Part shown: piece after piece, positions 10,622 to 22,730 of the stretch
Layout of the letters: the number at the start of each line of letters is the position of its first letter
How positions within the stretch are numbered: the first letter of the stretch is position 1
Assembly: GCA_964036195.1 (NCBI GenBank)
Contig: OZ038458.1
Span: 23,883,832-23,947,831, forward strand
Length of the DNA stretch: 64,000 bases
Direction: 5' to 3'
DNA from: Sphaerolaimus hirsutus
Lineage: Eukaryota > Nematoda > Chromadorea > Monhysterida > Sphaerolaimidae
Translations under genes and position numbers: made by a program
The notes under the pieces: model-generated
The model's database searches: none
What the model saw: only the letters and a program-made list of their open reading frames with translations
What the model was told of the DNA's origin: nothing

Positions 10622-11119
10622 ACCGTATTTCCTCGAAATAGCCCCCCGGGGGTGATTGTTTCATAGTGGTCCCGAGAGGGGGGGGGGGGGTAATTCGAGG
10701 GGGGGTTATTATTTCGCCAGAAATTTTTTCAAATCCTTGTACAAAATCGTCGTTTGTGATGTACACTGGGGTAGAAAAATGCATCAATAACTGACATGTA
10801 TAGACTCCTGTAGACTAATAGTAGTACGTAGATGGTATAAACACTGTTCTAACGTGATTACGACATTGTTTTAACGTGTGTTCTGCACTACGCAGAACAC
10901 AAACTGCAGTATTTGTCATGTACGTTCTCTTTACACTCAATCTGGGGGTGGGGTATTTCGAGGGGGGTGATTGTTTCATAGTGGTCTCGAGAGGGGGGGG
11001 GGTCAAACGAGGGGGGGGTATTTCGAGGGGGGTGATTGTTTCATAGTGGTCTCGAGAGGGGGGGGGGGTCAAACGAGGGGGGGGTATTTCGAGGGGGGTC
11101 TTTCGAGGAAATACGGTAC
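10622..11119. mobile_element. C-rich inverted-repeat element, complete copy
   Basis: Termini TACCGTATTTCCTCGAAATA and complement (ending 11119). It has the same core as the copies at 544-996 and 22898-23290, in inverted orientation. Subterminal units are CCCCCTCGAAATA and its complement. Confidence 0.75.
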
Positions 11120-12871
11120 ATATTTTTGAATAACTGTAAATACCATATTTACCTACTCAAAAAGTTACCATGGGGAATTATTTTTCGCCAGACTTATTTG
11201 CGGGGGGGGGGGGAGCTGTTCAAGGGGAATTTATTCACGGCTAGGGATTATTCTTTCGTCATAATTGTCAAGCATGTTTCTATCAACTGAGTGCTTTATT
11301 AACGAAATATCATGACATTTTTGTGCAGATTACACACAATAAATTTATCATATGCCTAAAGGGGAAATTATTCCAGGGGGAATTTTTTTTCATCACTCGT
11401 CTAACAGTGGGGAATTATTCAAGAGGGGGAATTATTCGACTAAACAACTATGTTAACTACCAAATCCAGTGCCTAATTGTCCAGGGCCCTGGTCCTTGTT
11501 AATGATATTTCTTAACTAGGGTAGATGGGTTTACTTTTGTGATTTCGCAGTTTCTTGACTGATAAAATGCGCAGAGAAACGGGTTCAAACCCAGGCCCTG
11601 TAAAATATCATGCAATGCAGTGTCAAAAATGATAACACTGACCGGTAAACTGGGGATTTTTAAATACCGCAGCGCAAAAGTCATGTAAAATGATATGGAA
11701 AATTGTTTACAGAGGCCAGAAAACCGGGGGGGGGGGAGCTCAGCCCCTGCCCCAAAATTTTATCCTATTGAGAGTCACAATGGCGTATTGGCGCCATAGT
11801 TGTTAAAGCGTATTTACGTTTACTCAAAAAGTACGTATACTCGAGTACTGAGTAAATACGTTTACGTATACTTTGAAAAAAGTAGCTGTACTCGCTTTTA
11901 TGTATGCTTTTTGAAAGTACTCGAGCGCCACCCTTGCGCACGTTGCGCGAGTATAATGCGCCACTCCCCAATAATGCGACACCCTGAGAGAGAAAAACGA
12001 CGTAACGATGTCGCAATCGGCGGAAGCTGCGGATTCCGCACTTTCACACAAGGCGGCGGGCAGTTCACAAAAGCCGCTGGGTAGTTCGCTATTGTATTTA
12101 TCGTATAGTAAACTCGGCGGACATGATGGCATACAATGTTCTGAAAGAATACGCAATGACTGTAGTGTTAACCGAATGGGCACTTTGCCAAATGTAGCTG
12201 CACAAATTATTTCGCAATGTGAGGCAAATGAAATTAATGAAATCTTTGCGATAGACCTAGAAATTAGATAACAATTGATATATACTACGTCAATAATGTT
12301 TGAAGAGTTCATGTTGCATTAAAACGAGAGCTATCTCACTCGTTTCGCAATGATTATTTTTCCATTTACACACCTTTATTTGTACATCTCTATCTGCCTG
12401 TGGGTTAGGATACATACTGTACGTGTTATTTTGGCACTTTTCGGTATGTATATAACATCCCGGTTCGATTTCAAACTGTGTCGTTGAGCCGAAGATGTTG
12501 TTTTGTTCTCACATCACATGGTCGCACAAAAGTAATATCGACCATGAACCGAGCGAAAATCATCCGTCCAAACTTGAACGTGAGACATAAGTATTGGGAA
12601 TTAAGTCCACCAACATTGTAGAGTTTCATGTCCGCCGAGTATACGATGTTTATCGCTTTAAAATGTCATGCTCACATTTAGTTATGTTGACATTGAAGTT
12701 AATAATTTGAAGGAAAATAAAATGCGCCACCCTCCAATAATACGCCATCTCCAATAGTGCGCCCCCTAAAAATGTGCCGTAAACAATACGCCTGGCACCC
12801 AATCAGACAATTTACGGTAAATGTGCGTCGAACGCCTGCCCCATGTCCTTGTCCATGATAACACTGTATAC
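11120..12871. repeat. Mixed repeats, no supported gene
   Basis: G-rich ATTATTC-type remnants (11200-11445), a B-box-like GGTTCAAACCC (about 11580) without a foldable tRNA, a CGTATTTACG-rich repeat (11797-11925), and sequences of the GCGCCACTCCCCAATA type at 11928-11990 and 12722-12800. Open frames on both strands over 11800-12312 overlap these repeats and look incidental. Confidence 0.4.
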
Positions 12872-13676
12872 CAGAGTTGCGAAAGCGTATTTACGCTTAC
12901 CCGAAATACCCGGGTAAATGGGTATTTATACTTACGCTTACGCTTACGCTTTCATAAAATACCCGTACGCTTATTTACGCTTTTCCGGCCAAAATACCCG
13001 GGTACTAAAAGCGTAAAAAAGCTTTTCACACGGTTCAGTTTTACATTTTTGAAAAAGCATAAAACCACAAAAAAGAGTGAACGAAACTGCGTACAACAAA
13101 ATTACTGCGTGCGTGCAGTAATGTGCTGGAAATAGTGGCACATTTACAAATTATGTCGCAGTATGAATGTTTTGCTCTGTGTCGTCGAGCAAAATCGTGG
13201 CTTCAGATAAGAAATTTTGGGCTGAAAATAGATTAAGACGACGATGTTGTCGCGGTCGACAGCACTAACTCCAAGTTGGAAGATAAAATGATGACTTACC
13301 GTGTTTCTTCTAATAGAACGGCAGCCTCCAATAGAACGGCACCTCCCATAGAATGGCAGGCAAATAAAGTTGACAAAAAAAACTGAACGGTGCTCTTCTA
13401 TTCGAAGAAATACGGTAAGTGCCGCTGCCGATGAATTGCCAAACAACATGGGCAGACTACTAAGTGGACATCCGAAAAATGTCGCTGAGAGCTTGATTTG
13501 GAAACAATTCACTGAGAAAACGTCTCTTAAAATTTTTTTACGCTTACGCTTTTATTTACGCTTTCCCAGGTATTTTAAAAATACCTTACGCTTTAAGTAT
13601 CCATACTGAAAATTCGGAAAGTGTATTTACGCTTACGCTTACGCTTTCCAAAAATACCGGTATTTTAACAACTCTG
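12872..13676. mobile_element. hAT-like element, CAGAGTTG family, with nested element
   Basis: CAGAGTTG...CAACTCTG termini are flanked by the perfect 8-bp duplication CTGTATAC (12864-12871, 13677-13684). Arms are made of TTACGCTTACGC units. A 121-bp element with TACCGTGTTTCTTC ends is nested at 13297-13417. The sister copy is 30021-32005. Confidence 0.85.
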
Positions 13677-13684
13677 CTGTATAC

Positions 13685-14282
13685 AACATGTACCGAAAAC
13701 AAGGGGTTTTAAGTACCGCAGTGAGGGTCACAAAAGTTGTGTCACAATTTGTCGTGAAAAATATCAAGCGACCAGCAAACAATTAGAGGGAATAAAAGCT
13801 GTTTTACATGCAATTATTATATCAATAACCTCCGACAATTTGCACGACTTTACAGGCTCTGGGACAAAATGCAGAATCCATTAGAATCCGAGGCATCCAA
13901 CACATAAGTGTTGAAATGATGTGCACTATACGCAAAATTTCTTGCACATAGTATGCCAAGCGCCCTACTTTTCACTCGAATATTCCCCTGGTGGCAGTCC
14001 TGCACTCTGTAAACTGTCAAGTCAATTGTCATTGCCAATCATGAAGTGTCAGTCGAAATAAAAATTGATCACCGAACCCCTGGCATTTGACAAATTTGTA
14101 GGAACGCGCACAATAACAATACTTTCCACTGCACAAGGTGCGGGACTGTCCCCAGACAACCAAATTTACAAATCTCTCAGAGACGGCCTGCACGAATGTA
14201 AATGTTGCATACTCACGAAGTACATCGGTGCTGTCCACTGGGGGCTTTCCCAGACCCTGTAAAATGTCAGACAGTGTCTAGA
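13685..14282. other. Unique sequence, no supported gene
   Basis: The minus strand is open at 14029-14238 (69 codons) with a GTGAGT-like donor and an acceptor only 29 nt apart, which is too short for an ordinary intron. I do not call a gene. Confidence 0.3.
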
Positions 14283-14290
14283 GTCATGTG

Positions 14291-14433
14291 TAGTGATGGA
14301 AAAAGCGCCAGGATGTTGGCGCCAAGCGCCAAAAGCGCCAGGGCGTTTTAGCGCCAAGCGCCAAAAGCGCCATGGCGCTTTTTGCTTTGGCGCTAGCGAC
14401 AAGCGCCAGCGCCATGGCGCTTTTCCATCACTA
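14291..14433. mobile_element. Minimal hAT-like element, TAGTGATGG family
   Basis: TAGTGATGGAAAAAGCGCC and complement enclose only AGCGCC/GGCGCT units. A perfect 8-bp duplication GTCATGTG flanks it (14283-14290, 14434-14441). At 143 bp it is the shortest member and shows that the GGCGCC arms belong to the element. Confidence 0.9.
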
Positions 14434-15157
14434 GTCATGTGAAATGCTCTGCAAAATGGCAACTCATTGCATGACATTTGACATTTTACAGGCTCCTAGG
14501 CTACAGCTTCTCTGGCCCGGGAGTGGAGTGACCACTGTCCACAAAGCAACTTGTTCGATGATTTTTTTAAAGTTGATATTGGGTTTGAATTTTATTGGAA
14601 TACAATGAAAAAGAAATTGAAACAAAACATTCTGCACACTTTACAGTGAAATATACCGTATTCCGTCTGAATAGAGAAAAGCCAAGTTGTGAATCTGCAT
14701 TAAGGAATTTGGTGTCTGCTTTTTCCATAAAAATGGTACGGTAAATTCTGGTAAATTCTCTGTAAAGCATGCAGACCGACCACTATACAATACATAATAC
14801 ACACATAAATATACAAAATAGAATATCCAAAACGCACCAGAAAAAAATTTGAATGTTGGTGCAAATGATAACAGAAAAATGCGTGGAATTTTAACACAAA
14901 ATGAGAGAAGAAGAAAAAATAATCAATCAAATGACACTGAAAAAATAAAATACACTGAAAGTACGCTTTGCAACGAAAGATAACCAAAATAAAAATTCAC
15001 TCACGATAATATGCATTCCTATAAACAACGTAACAGATACATCAAATGTGTAACAAGGTAACACAACATGAAAAATACTAAACAACTTGCACCAAAAACG
15101 AAATTGAAATGATTGAAAATCGGAAAACATTGAAAAAAACAGCGTTCGTGTCAAATA
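14434..15157. other. AT-rich sequence, no supported gene
   Basis: It contains a short TGTAAAATG-type repeat (14440-14500) and a segment with GCATGCTTTACAG (about 14765) that recurs near 31090. Open frames on the minus strand are low-complexity and not supported. Confidence 0.35.
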
Positions 15158-15490
15158 CCGTATCTGCTTGAATAGTTCCCCCCTTGAATAATTCCCCCTC
15201 GAATAATCCCCCCCTGAAAGACGAGTGAGGAAAAAATAATTCCTCCCCTCGAATAATCCCCCCTTAAGAGATTTGCTCAATTTATTGTGCCCAATTTGAA
15301 CAAAAATGGCACGTTTTGGTGTGAATAAAGCATATTTCATCGAATGAGTTGATAGAAACATGGTTGAAATTGTTGACGAAATAATAATTCCCCCCCCCCC
15401 ACGAATAATGCCCTCCCTCGATTAGTTCCCCCTCAAAAAAGTCTGACGAAATAATAATCCCCCAGGGGGATTATTCAAGCAAATACGGTA
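15158..15490. mobile_element. C-rich inverted-repeat element, TTGAATAGTTCCCC variant
   Basis: Termini TACCGTATCTGCTTGAATAG and its complement (ATTCAAGCAAATACGGTA, ending 15490). This is a sister variant of the TCGAAATA family with the unit CCCCTCGAATAATT. Confidence 0.65.
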
Positions 15491-15917
15491 ATCGAAAATC
15501 TGACACTTTGAAATGCAACATCACGGTGACATTCTGTGAAAAGAATACAATTGGAACAGAGTCATCGATATCAAAATATGGAAATAGACATCAAAAGCGA
15601 CGACCAAAAGTGCAACCAAATGAAATCACGATATGAAAATTTCAACAGAACTGAAAAATGGAACATTCAAATGAACAGCAAAACGGAACCGTTACGCAAT
15701 ATAAAAAAATCTGTACAAAGAAAAATTGAAAATGAATAAAAAACTGAAAAGCACTGAAAAACAGCAGAGATCTGGATAAAGAGCGAATGTTTCAAAAACA
15801 TTCTGATCGGATAACATAAATACACATAAAAATAAAGTAACGTTGTTAAGTTCACAGCGTATATACTCGGATGACATTATGCCGTACAGTTTTCCGGAGG
15901 AAACACTCCATCGTGAC
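15491..15917. other. AT-rich sequence, no supported gene
   Basis: It holds GAAATGAAAAC-like simple sequence and the left half of the repeat that is split by the next element. No gene seen. Confidence 0.3.
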
Positions 15918-16056
15918 TAGGGTGTCAAATTTCCGTTTCCGTTTTCCGTTTCCGCCTTTCCGCAGGAAAATTTTTTACCTTTCTGTTTTCCGTTTTCCGT
16001 AAAGTGAAATTTTCTTACCTTTCCGTTTTCCGTAAAAATTTTTTTTTGACACCCTA
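15918..16056. mobile_element. hAT-like element, TAGGGTGTCAAA family
   Basis: TAGGGTGTCAAA and TTTGACACCCTA are flanked by the perfect 8-bp duplication ATCGTGAC (15910-15917, 16057-16064). The 139-bp body is TTTCCGTTTTCCG units. It interrupts a repeat seen inverted near 9140-9290. Confidence 0.85.
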
Positions 16057-16453
16057 ATCGTGACGTCATGACTTTCGTCCCGATCATCATCTCTCGCCAT
16101 CACGTCGTCTTCATCACGCCTTCCATAAGTTCTCGGCTGGCCGTCTGCCAGCCGAAGACATAACTCCTATCTGTTTGTAGAGTATCGTGTCTGCCGAGTA
16201 AACATGGAATATCTATGTAAACGTCCAAATTTTTGGACATCTGAACACAAGAAAACAAAAAAATCCCACTTAAATATGAATGTGGTGTATTTACGCCACA
16301 ATGTGTGAAAATTTAAACAGTTCTGGAAACTGTATTTAAGCTGGAAAAACTGCAGACAAATTTGAAATAGAATTTTGGTTCACCTAGAAAATATACCATC
16401 GTAAAGAAAATGTCAAGTCACAAATAGAATTACAAAGAAAAACGACATGAACT

Positions 16454-16641
16454 ATACTCGGTGGACAGCACACTTAGCATAAAAACCTACCATAATTTTA
16501 TGAATAAAATCTTGTGATAAAGTCCCTAGTTAATTTTTCCATAGTAAAAGCGAAATAAAAACTGTAAATTTTTTGTCTATTATTCAGATTGGTTATGGTA
16601 GGTTTTCATACAAAGTGTGATGTCCGCTGACTGCCGAGTAT
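16454..16641. mobile_element. Solo TIR element ATACTCGGTGGACAGCACAC, without insert
   Basis: Inverted ends match those of the composite copies at 424-1069 and 22731-23377, but the C-rich insert is absent. It is therefore close to the unloaded ancestor. Confidence 0.7.
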
Positions 16642-17464
16642 ACTTTGACATTGTGACGAATCGAGAACACAACCAAAAACATGTAAATTTCAAAAATGAC
16701 CAACATTCAAAGCGCTCATGCCCTAGGCATGATCGATCACAAAAGTCAAATGTTAAAACATACAACTTGGGCTTGGGCCCTATGCCCATTTTTTACACTA
16801 AGACAACATGAAGTGACGTAAACAGCGTGAAAAATTGCTTCCGGAGTTTTACATCACTCTTTTATGTGCATAGATTACGGGTGAAATGAAAAAAAAAACT
16901 GTAAAAAATCCGTGGTGAAATGACGCCTGGATGAATAATCGCCATATATCGAGAGTATAAAAAACCATACACACAAACCTCGATATCGAATTGCCGAATG
17001 AAAACTTCAATAGTATTTACGCCGTCCCACAGACGGACTTAATGGACACATTTAGATGCAAAAAATCGACCTCCATTAATTTCGGAAATCGACTGCAAAA
17101 AATCACTATCGACACACGCTAATAAGAGACAATTACAAATACAGCGAAATAGTGCAGTTGAGCACCTAAAGACTTAAATACAAAAACGCCATCCTGATAA
17201 ATTGTCAAATGACTGTTTCACGCAAATACCAGTAATGTGCCTGAATACAATTCAGGTCTTAGGAGTGTGAATAGCATTTCCCATGTTAAATCTACCACGA
17301 AAAGAGTCCAAAATCGGTAAATGTCCAATTTAAGCTGATGCCCAAGCTTAAGTTGGGGAAACAGTGGCTGCAGCTGCAGTGCGGAAAATGTGATAGATAA
17401 CTTTTTTACTGATGTGATTAGGTAAATTGCATTGGCATTTTGCAATTAAAATTTGCTTACTAAA
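16642..17464. other. Unique AT-rich sequence, no supported gene
   Basis: Short open frames only. Nothing recognised. Confidence 0.3.
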
Positions 17465-17886
17465 GGGTCGTTTACACGGTTTCGTGTGCCGACAAAAAAG
17501 TTAAGCGAGAAAGTTCCATAATTCCGGAATAAAGTTCCGTATCTGCGGGAAAAGCCAGTGAAGTATACTCACTAGTTAAGTTTACACACATGCCAATTTG
17601 CATATAATTTGAGCCTGTCGTTCAAAACTTATTTGCATTTGAAGATGAATTTCAGTTGTCGGTTCGGTTTCAAAACGAAAACCGAACCGACAACTAAAAT
17701 TCATTTTCAATTGCCTATAATTCGTGAACGACATGCTCAAATTATTTGCAAATTGGCATGTGTGTACACATAACTAGTGAGCACAATTCACCGTTTTTTC
17801 TTGCATATATGAAACTTAATTCCAGAATTATGGAACTTTTCCACCAAACTTTTTTGTCGGCACACGAAAGCGTGTAAACGCTGCTT
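17465..17886. mobile_element. Foldback element, GTTTACACG termini
   Basis: CGTGTGCCGACAAAAAAGTT and its complement form arms that continue through CACTAGTTA, AATTTGCA and CGGTTCGGTTT to a short loop near 17680. Related single ends occur at 26750 and 32690. Confidence 0.7.
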
Positions 17887-18770
17887 AAAGAAGTATTGAA
17901 ATAGTAAGCGATTAAGGGTTACAAAATATCGACTGTTTAAAACGTGGTTTGAAATAAAAATGGAAATCAAAAAGCATGTTACATTATTTGATATTTATCA
18001 ATAAAACTGCATCTTGTAAATATCAATATTTTTTGAAAGATACTTTGTTTAGTTAGGCAAAGATGCATACATTCAAGATGCCATGAAAAATTATTCTCCT
18101 TATGCAATGGGTCTAGATAATAATCAGTTCACGAATTAATTCATAAATACATGAACAAATGTCTATTTCCGCAGTAAAAACGCTGAAATTAGCTTGAAGT
18201 ATGTCGCATCTTTGCATAAAAGTTTCAGATGTCCCCTCCCCCTAAAAAGTAGAAAATGCAGCAAATTCGTTTTGCCAAGACTTGATCAATTGCCATCCAA
18301 TAAATTATATGAAATATTGTAAGGTGGCACGTGAAAAATAGTTCAATTTTTTTATCGTTTCATGAATACCTGATACAAATATTGCATTCGAGTTGGGCAG
18401 TTAATCAAAAATGAAGCTTTACTCGAAATATCCCAGAATCCCATTCAAATACCATCCAAAATGGAAGTGGAATCCAGCAGTGGAATCCAGCAGTGGAATT
18501 AGTGCACCACTCAAATGGCCTGCAAAATAATGATATAATCTTACATTTGGCAACCTTCCAAAGTTACATGCAATGCAAAGAAACATTCAGCAAATAATCA
18601 CAAATTTATGAAATATACTTTCAGACCTTTCAAAAAGAAAGCTTTCAGAAACCTTTCAGACAGCCAGCAACAATTAAATATGTTCCATTGGCAATCATCC
18701 AATTTTCAATTTGAATCTCATCACTTTAGTACTCAGCATGGATAAAATTAAATAGCATTGTACCTGTCAC
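17887..18770. other. AT-rich sequence, no supported gene
   Basis: A duplicated GTGGAATCCAGCA unit occurs at about 18468-18500. No gene recognised. Confidence 0.3.
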
Positions 18771-18825
18771 TCATCAAAATAATAGGAAACCATGTGAAAT
18801 CAATATGCAGAGGAGATGCCAAAGG

Positions 18826-20470
18826 AAAACCACATGGAAGGGTGTCATATTGGCTGTGTGCTGAGTAAGTGGGTAGGCACACAGACAATATAACACCCTC
18901 CACTGGGCTAAAAACTTTGTGCATTTTACCCAGAAGTACATATGCCACCAGACAGATTATTACAGTAGTACATATAATGAGCATAATTATTTAAATGACA
19001 TTTTACTCAGCCACCTGTCCGAAAAATAGGGATAAAAGTGGAAACAGCTTGCAAAGCTGGCACAAAGGGAAAGCCACATGGAAAGGTGTCATATTGGCTG
19101 TGTGCTGAGTAAGTGGGTAGGCACACAGACAATAGGACACCCCTCCCCTGGGCTGTGCCGTGGTGCATTGCAGCCACACATGCCCCAGCCAGATGTCTGC
19201 ATGCGCTTGTGCAGACATTGCACACTTTACATCCAGACACTGGCTAGAATAATTGGTGAAATTCAGCCAGCAGGATGTATGCCACCAGCCAGATTACTAA
19301 ACTAGTACATGTAACGAGTAGGCTTATATGATAAATGTTTCACTCTCACAGCAAAAAAATGGGTGTGTGATGCACCTGGAAGCAGGCTGGAAGCATGTGA
19401 AGCAGTACACTTCCAAATGCTTCCACCAGCATCACAAAATTCCAGATGAAGTGTCTCCCGCATGCTTCACCTAGCTTCACCATGTGCTTCACGCGTTTCC
19501 AAAATTGTGGAAGACACTTCACAATGGTGGCGCTTCCACAGGCTTCACTAAAATATACATTTGAGTGCAGGCGCCAAATCAAGAAGCGTGAAGTTACTTC
19601 ACACAGAAATTCGTGATGTGTGTGGAAGCACTATTTTGCTCCATGAATTGTTGGGAAATGTTGGTATGAAGACACTTCATGATGCTTTACCACGCATCCA
19701 CACATGCATTTTTTGCTGTGTCTGTCACTTGTCAGAATAATATGGAGAAAGTGAAACCAATACACAGAGCAGGCACCACAAGAAAGCCACGTGGAAGGGT
19801 GTCATATTGTCTGTGTGCTGAGTAAGTGGGTAGGCACACAGACAATAGGACACCCTCCACTGGGCTGTGTCTTGGTGCATTGCAGCCACACACATGCCCC
19901 AGCCAGATGTCTGCATGTGCTTGTGCAGCCATTGCATACTTTACAAAGCTCACCCAAGCAGTGCAGGAGGTTTTTATTCACTTAAGGCAATGCCATTTAC
20001 ATTGTCACAATGAGTTCCAGTGCATATCATGAAGTGAGTGTAATCTAACTGCAAGCAAATCAATGATGCAACCACAGTGGTCCTCCTTTGCTAGAAGTTT
20101 TGCATTTCTGTGTGTCAGTGGGTAGACACAACACAAGTGCCTCTGCAGGGATGGCCCCACTGTGCGCTTTTGTGTACTCACAACAGTGGAATTTACAATG
20201 TCTAAATAAGTTTTGGCAAGAATCAATTTAGTGATGAAATTTGGAATTTTGAGCAAAAACAAACAACAGATACATAAGATGCAGTGAAGTGGGTGCAGGT
20301 GTGCAGCTGGTGCACACAACAAAACAGGGTCAAAAGCCAAAGGACACCTGTTGCATTGTCCCTGTGTGGAGATCAGTGGGTAGCACACAGACGATGCAAC
20401 ACCCCAGGGCTGGACCTTGTGCTGCTGGGTGCAGCCGGCTGGGCACATTTGCAACACTTATGCAGTGCCG
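18826..20470. repeat. Cluster of four related hairpin repeats with a nested element
   Basis: GGGTGTCATATTG-CTGTGTG and its complement CACACAGACAAT-CACCC form a hairpin of about 75 nt around CTGAGTAAGTGGGTAGG. It occurs at about 18838-18895, 19083-19143 and 19797-19853, with a diverged copy at 20340-20405. Each is followed by related AGATGTCTGCATG or GCTGGGTGCAG sequence. A 380-bp element with CACAGCAAAAAAATG ends (about 19345-19722) and GCTTCAC/GTGAAGC units lies between copies 2 and 3. Confidence 0.55.
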
Positions 20471-20689
20471 CAACAGCCAGTGTGGCAAATGAATAGTGCA
20501 GCAGAGTGAAATGCATAAGAACTGCTTCAGCATATGCTTCAGTTTCACTGTCAAATCCACATTCCAGATTACAATCCCCCGTCCAAAAAACTCCCAACTC
20601 CCAATTACCACTCTTCACCAACATAAATACATTCCAACAATTGCAAAGCACAACTCCACCAATACGCACATAAAAAAACGTATCCAAAG

Positions 20690-20825
20690 CTGACCAACCA
20701 GTATCCAAAAGAGCCTCTGCAGTTGTTGCAGGCAGCCACTGGAATGCAGAAACTGTAAGTATCCAATTGTTGCCTTCAGCCTGCAGCTGCAAGCGAGACG
20801 GCTGCCAGTCAGATGTCACCTGAAA
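20690..20825 (-). CDS. Possible exon of unknown protein
   Basis: On the minus strand, AATATTTCAG is followed by an open frame with well-mixed composition (VTSDWQPSRLQLQAEG, then WILTVSAFQWLPATTAEALL). Possible donors follow near 20690. No family is recognised and no partner exon is found, so this could be coincidence. Confidence 0.22.
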
Positions 20826-20863
20826 TATTAGGTTGTGATTGGGGAGGAACTGTGGATATAGAC

Positions 20864-21370
20864 TAGGGTTCAAACGGGATTGACTTTTTGGGATCGGGAT
20901 CAGGATTTTTTTTTGAGATTTCGGGATCGGAATCGGGATTGACCTTTCGGGATCGGGATCGGGATTAAGGCCTAAAAATTGGTTTTCACGGTTTCTTTCG
21001 TGACATTTCACAAAGTGACCCAAAACACCAAAAACAATGGATGCCAGAAATGTTGGATTAAATTGCATCCAAAACAATGCTATGGATTCATTAAGCGCAT
21101 GCGATGCGCGCAAAATTTTTTTCAAACTGCATACAAAATGGTCCTTAAAAATTGCCATTTCTGGCACCTTTTGTGTCTGTGAATTTTTCCGGGATCGGGA
21201 TTGGGGCATTTTTTTCGGGATCGGGATTGGAATTTTCTAAATCTCGGGATCGGGATTGGCTTTTTCAAATTTTGGGATCGGGATCGGGGTTAAAGTTTAG
21301 GGATCGGGATCGAAACCGCAAAATCCCGAAATTTTTCGGAATTCGGGATCGGAATCCCGTTTGAACCCTA
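20864..21370. mobile_element. hAT-like element with GGGATC satellite arms, copy 1
   Basis: TAGGGTTCAAACGGGAT and complement are flanked by the perfect 8-bp duplication ATATAGAC (20856-20863, 21371-21378). The arms are tandem GGGATC hexamers, enclosing a unique core of about 150 bp that contains TGGATGCCAGAAA, shared with the other two copies. Confidence 0.9.
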
Positions 21371-21508
21371 ATATAGACGCCAGCTTAACTTGTGTTTTTT
21401 CGGATCGTCAGGATTCTGATCCGCCTAGTTTTATTTGTAACGCTGGAAAGCCTGGGCATTTTGCCACACTCTGGATAGTAGCAATTAGGTAAAATATATA
21501 TAAGATAA

Positions 21509-22662
21509 ACACCTTCCCAGTCACGTCCGGCACCCATTTTTTGATTTCCTTCTCGGGAAAATCCCAGTTTTTTGATTTCCTTCTCCTCTCCCCAGTTCTA
21601 GGGCGCCCCAGAGGCTGAAACGTGGGGGCGATATTGGCGCAACCCCCCTCTACTTCGCATGAATTGGGGGGGTCGCGGCGACCCCTCTCAGGGTGGGTCG
21701 CCCAAACTGTAAATTTCTTTTGTGGCTTTTTTGGTGTCCCACAGCAGGTCCGGCACCCGCTGATTTCTGAGCTGTGGGAGGGGTATAAATCTAAAATTTT
21801 GGGGATGTGTTACCAACACCACTCCCCTACTATACACTATTCAATAATGTGAGATTAATGTGGTAAATTTCTCAAAAATTCGCTTATTCTCTAAAAAACG
21901 CCACTCCCCAATAGATGGATGACAAAAAATTCACTTTTTGAAACTTTTTTATTAGACACTTGAAGAGATGGTTTACAATACTTTAAAGGGAACGGTTTGA
22001 TGTTTAAAGTTATGTAAAGAACCACACCTCTAAAATGCCTGCATTGCAAAATTTACTTAGGGCGAATTTTATGACATCATAATGACATCATTGCAGGAAC
22101 AAAAATTTACAGAATTTACACTATGAAATTCCCCCCAAGTAAATTTTGCAATGCATGCATTTTAGAGGAATGGTTCTTTACATAACTTTAAACATCAAAC
22201 CCTTCCCTTTAAAGTATCGTAAACCAGCTCTTCAAGTGTCTAATAAAAAAGTTCCAAAAAGTGAATTTTTTGCCATCCATCTATTGGGGAGTGGTGTTTT
22301 TTTAGAGAATAAGATAACTTTTTTAGAACTTTTACACATTTATCTCACATTATTGACTAGTGTATAGTAGGGGAGTGGTGTTGGTAACACATCCCCAAAA
22401 TTTTAGATTTATACCCCTCCCACAGCTCAAAAATCAGCGGGTGCCGGACCTGCTGTGGGACACCAAAAACGCCAAAAAAAATTTGCACTTACGGGCGACT
22501 CCCCCTGAGAGGGGTCGCCGCGACCCCACAAATTCATGCGAAGTAGATGGGGGTTGCACCAATATTTACCCCAAGTTTCAGCTTCTGGCGCGCCCTATAA
22601 CTGGAGGTAGGGTGTCACAAGTAAGATCAAAAATAGGGTGCCAGACGTGACCGGGAATGTGT
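21509..22662. mobile_element. Large foldback element, about 1.15 kb
   Basis: Arms of roughly 550 bp are inverted around a centre near 22085. Landmarks repeat in mirror order: CAGTCACGTCCGGCACC, GGGGTCGCGGCGACC, GGTCCGGCACCCGCTGATTT, CCACTCCCCAATAGATGGAT and CTTTAAAGGGAA. Arm identity is high, with scattered differences. No ORF of note. Confidence 0.8.
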
Positions 22663-22730
22663 TTACAAATATACCATATCGAGCATCAAACTCAGCTGGA
22701 GGGAAAAACGAGTACCGGTAGGTATAAAAA

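Noticed and set aside
14029..14238. Minus-strand gene with donor GTGAGT and acceptor near 14190
   Set aside because: The implied intron is only 29 nt and the frame matches nothing.
18826..20470. CRISPR-like array
   Set aside because: Spacing is irregular, the units are hairpins over 70 nt, the genome is eukaryotic and no cas genes are present.
20373..21209. 278-codon ORF on the minus strand
   Set aside because: Its first half is translated GGGATC satellite of a hAT-like element and its end is hairpin repeat. Only a short middle piece is kept as a weak exon candidate.
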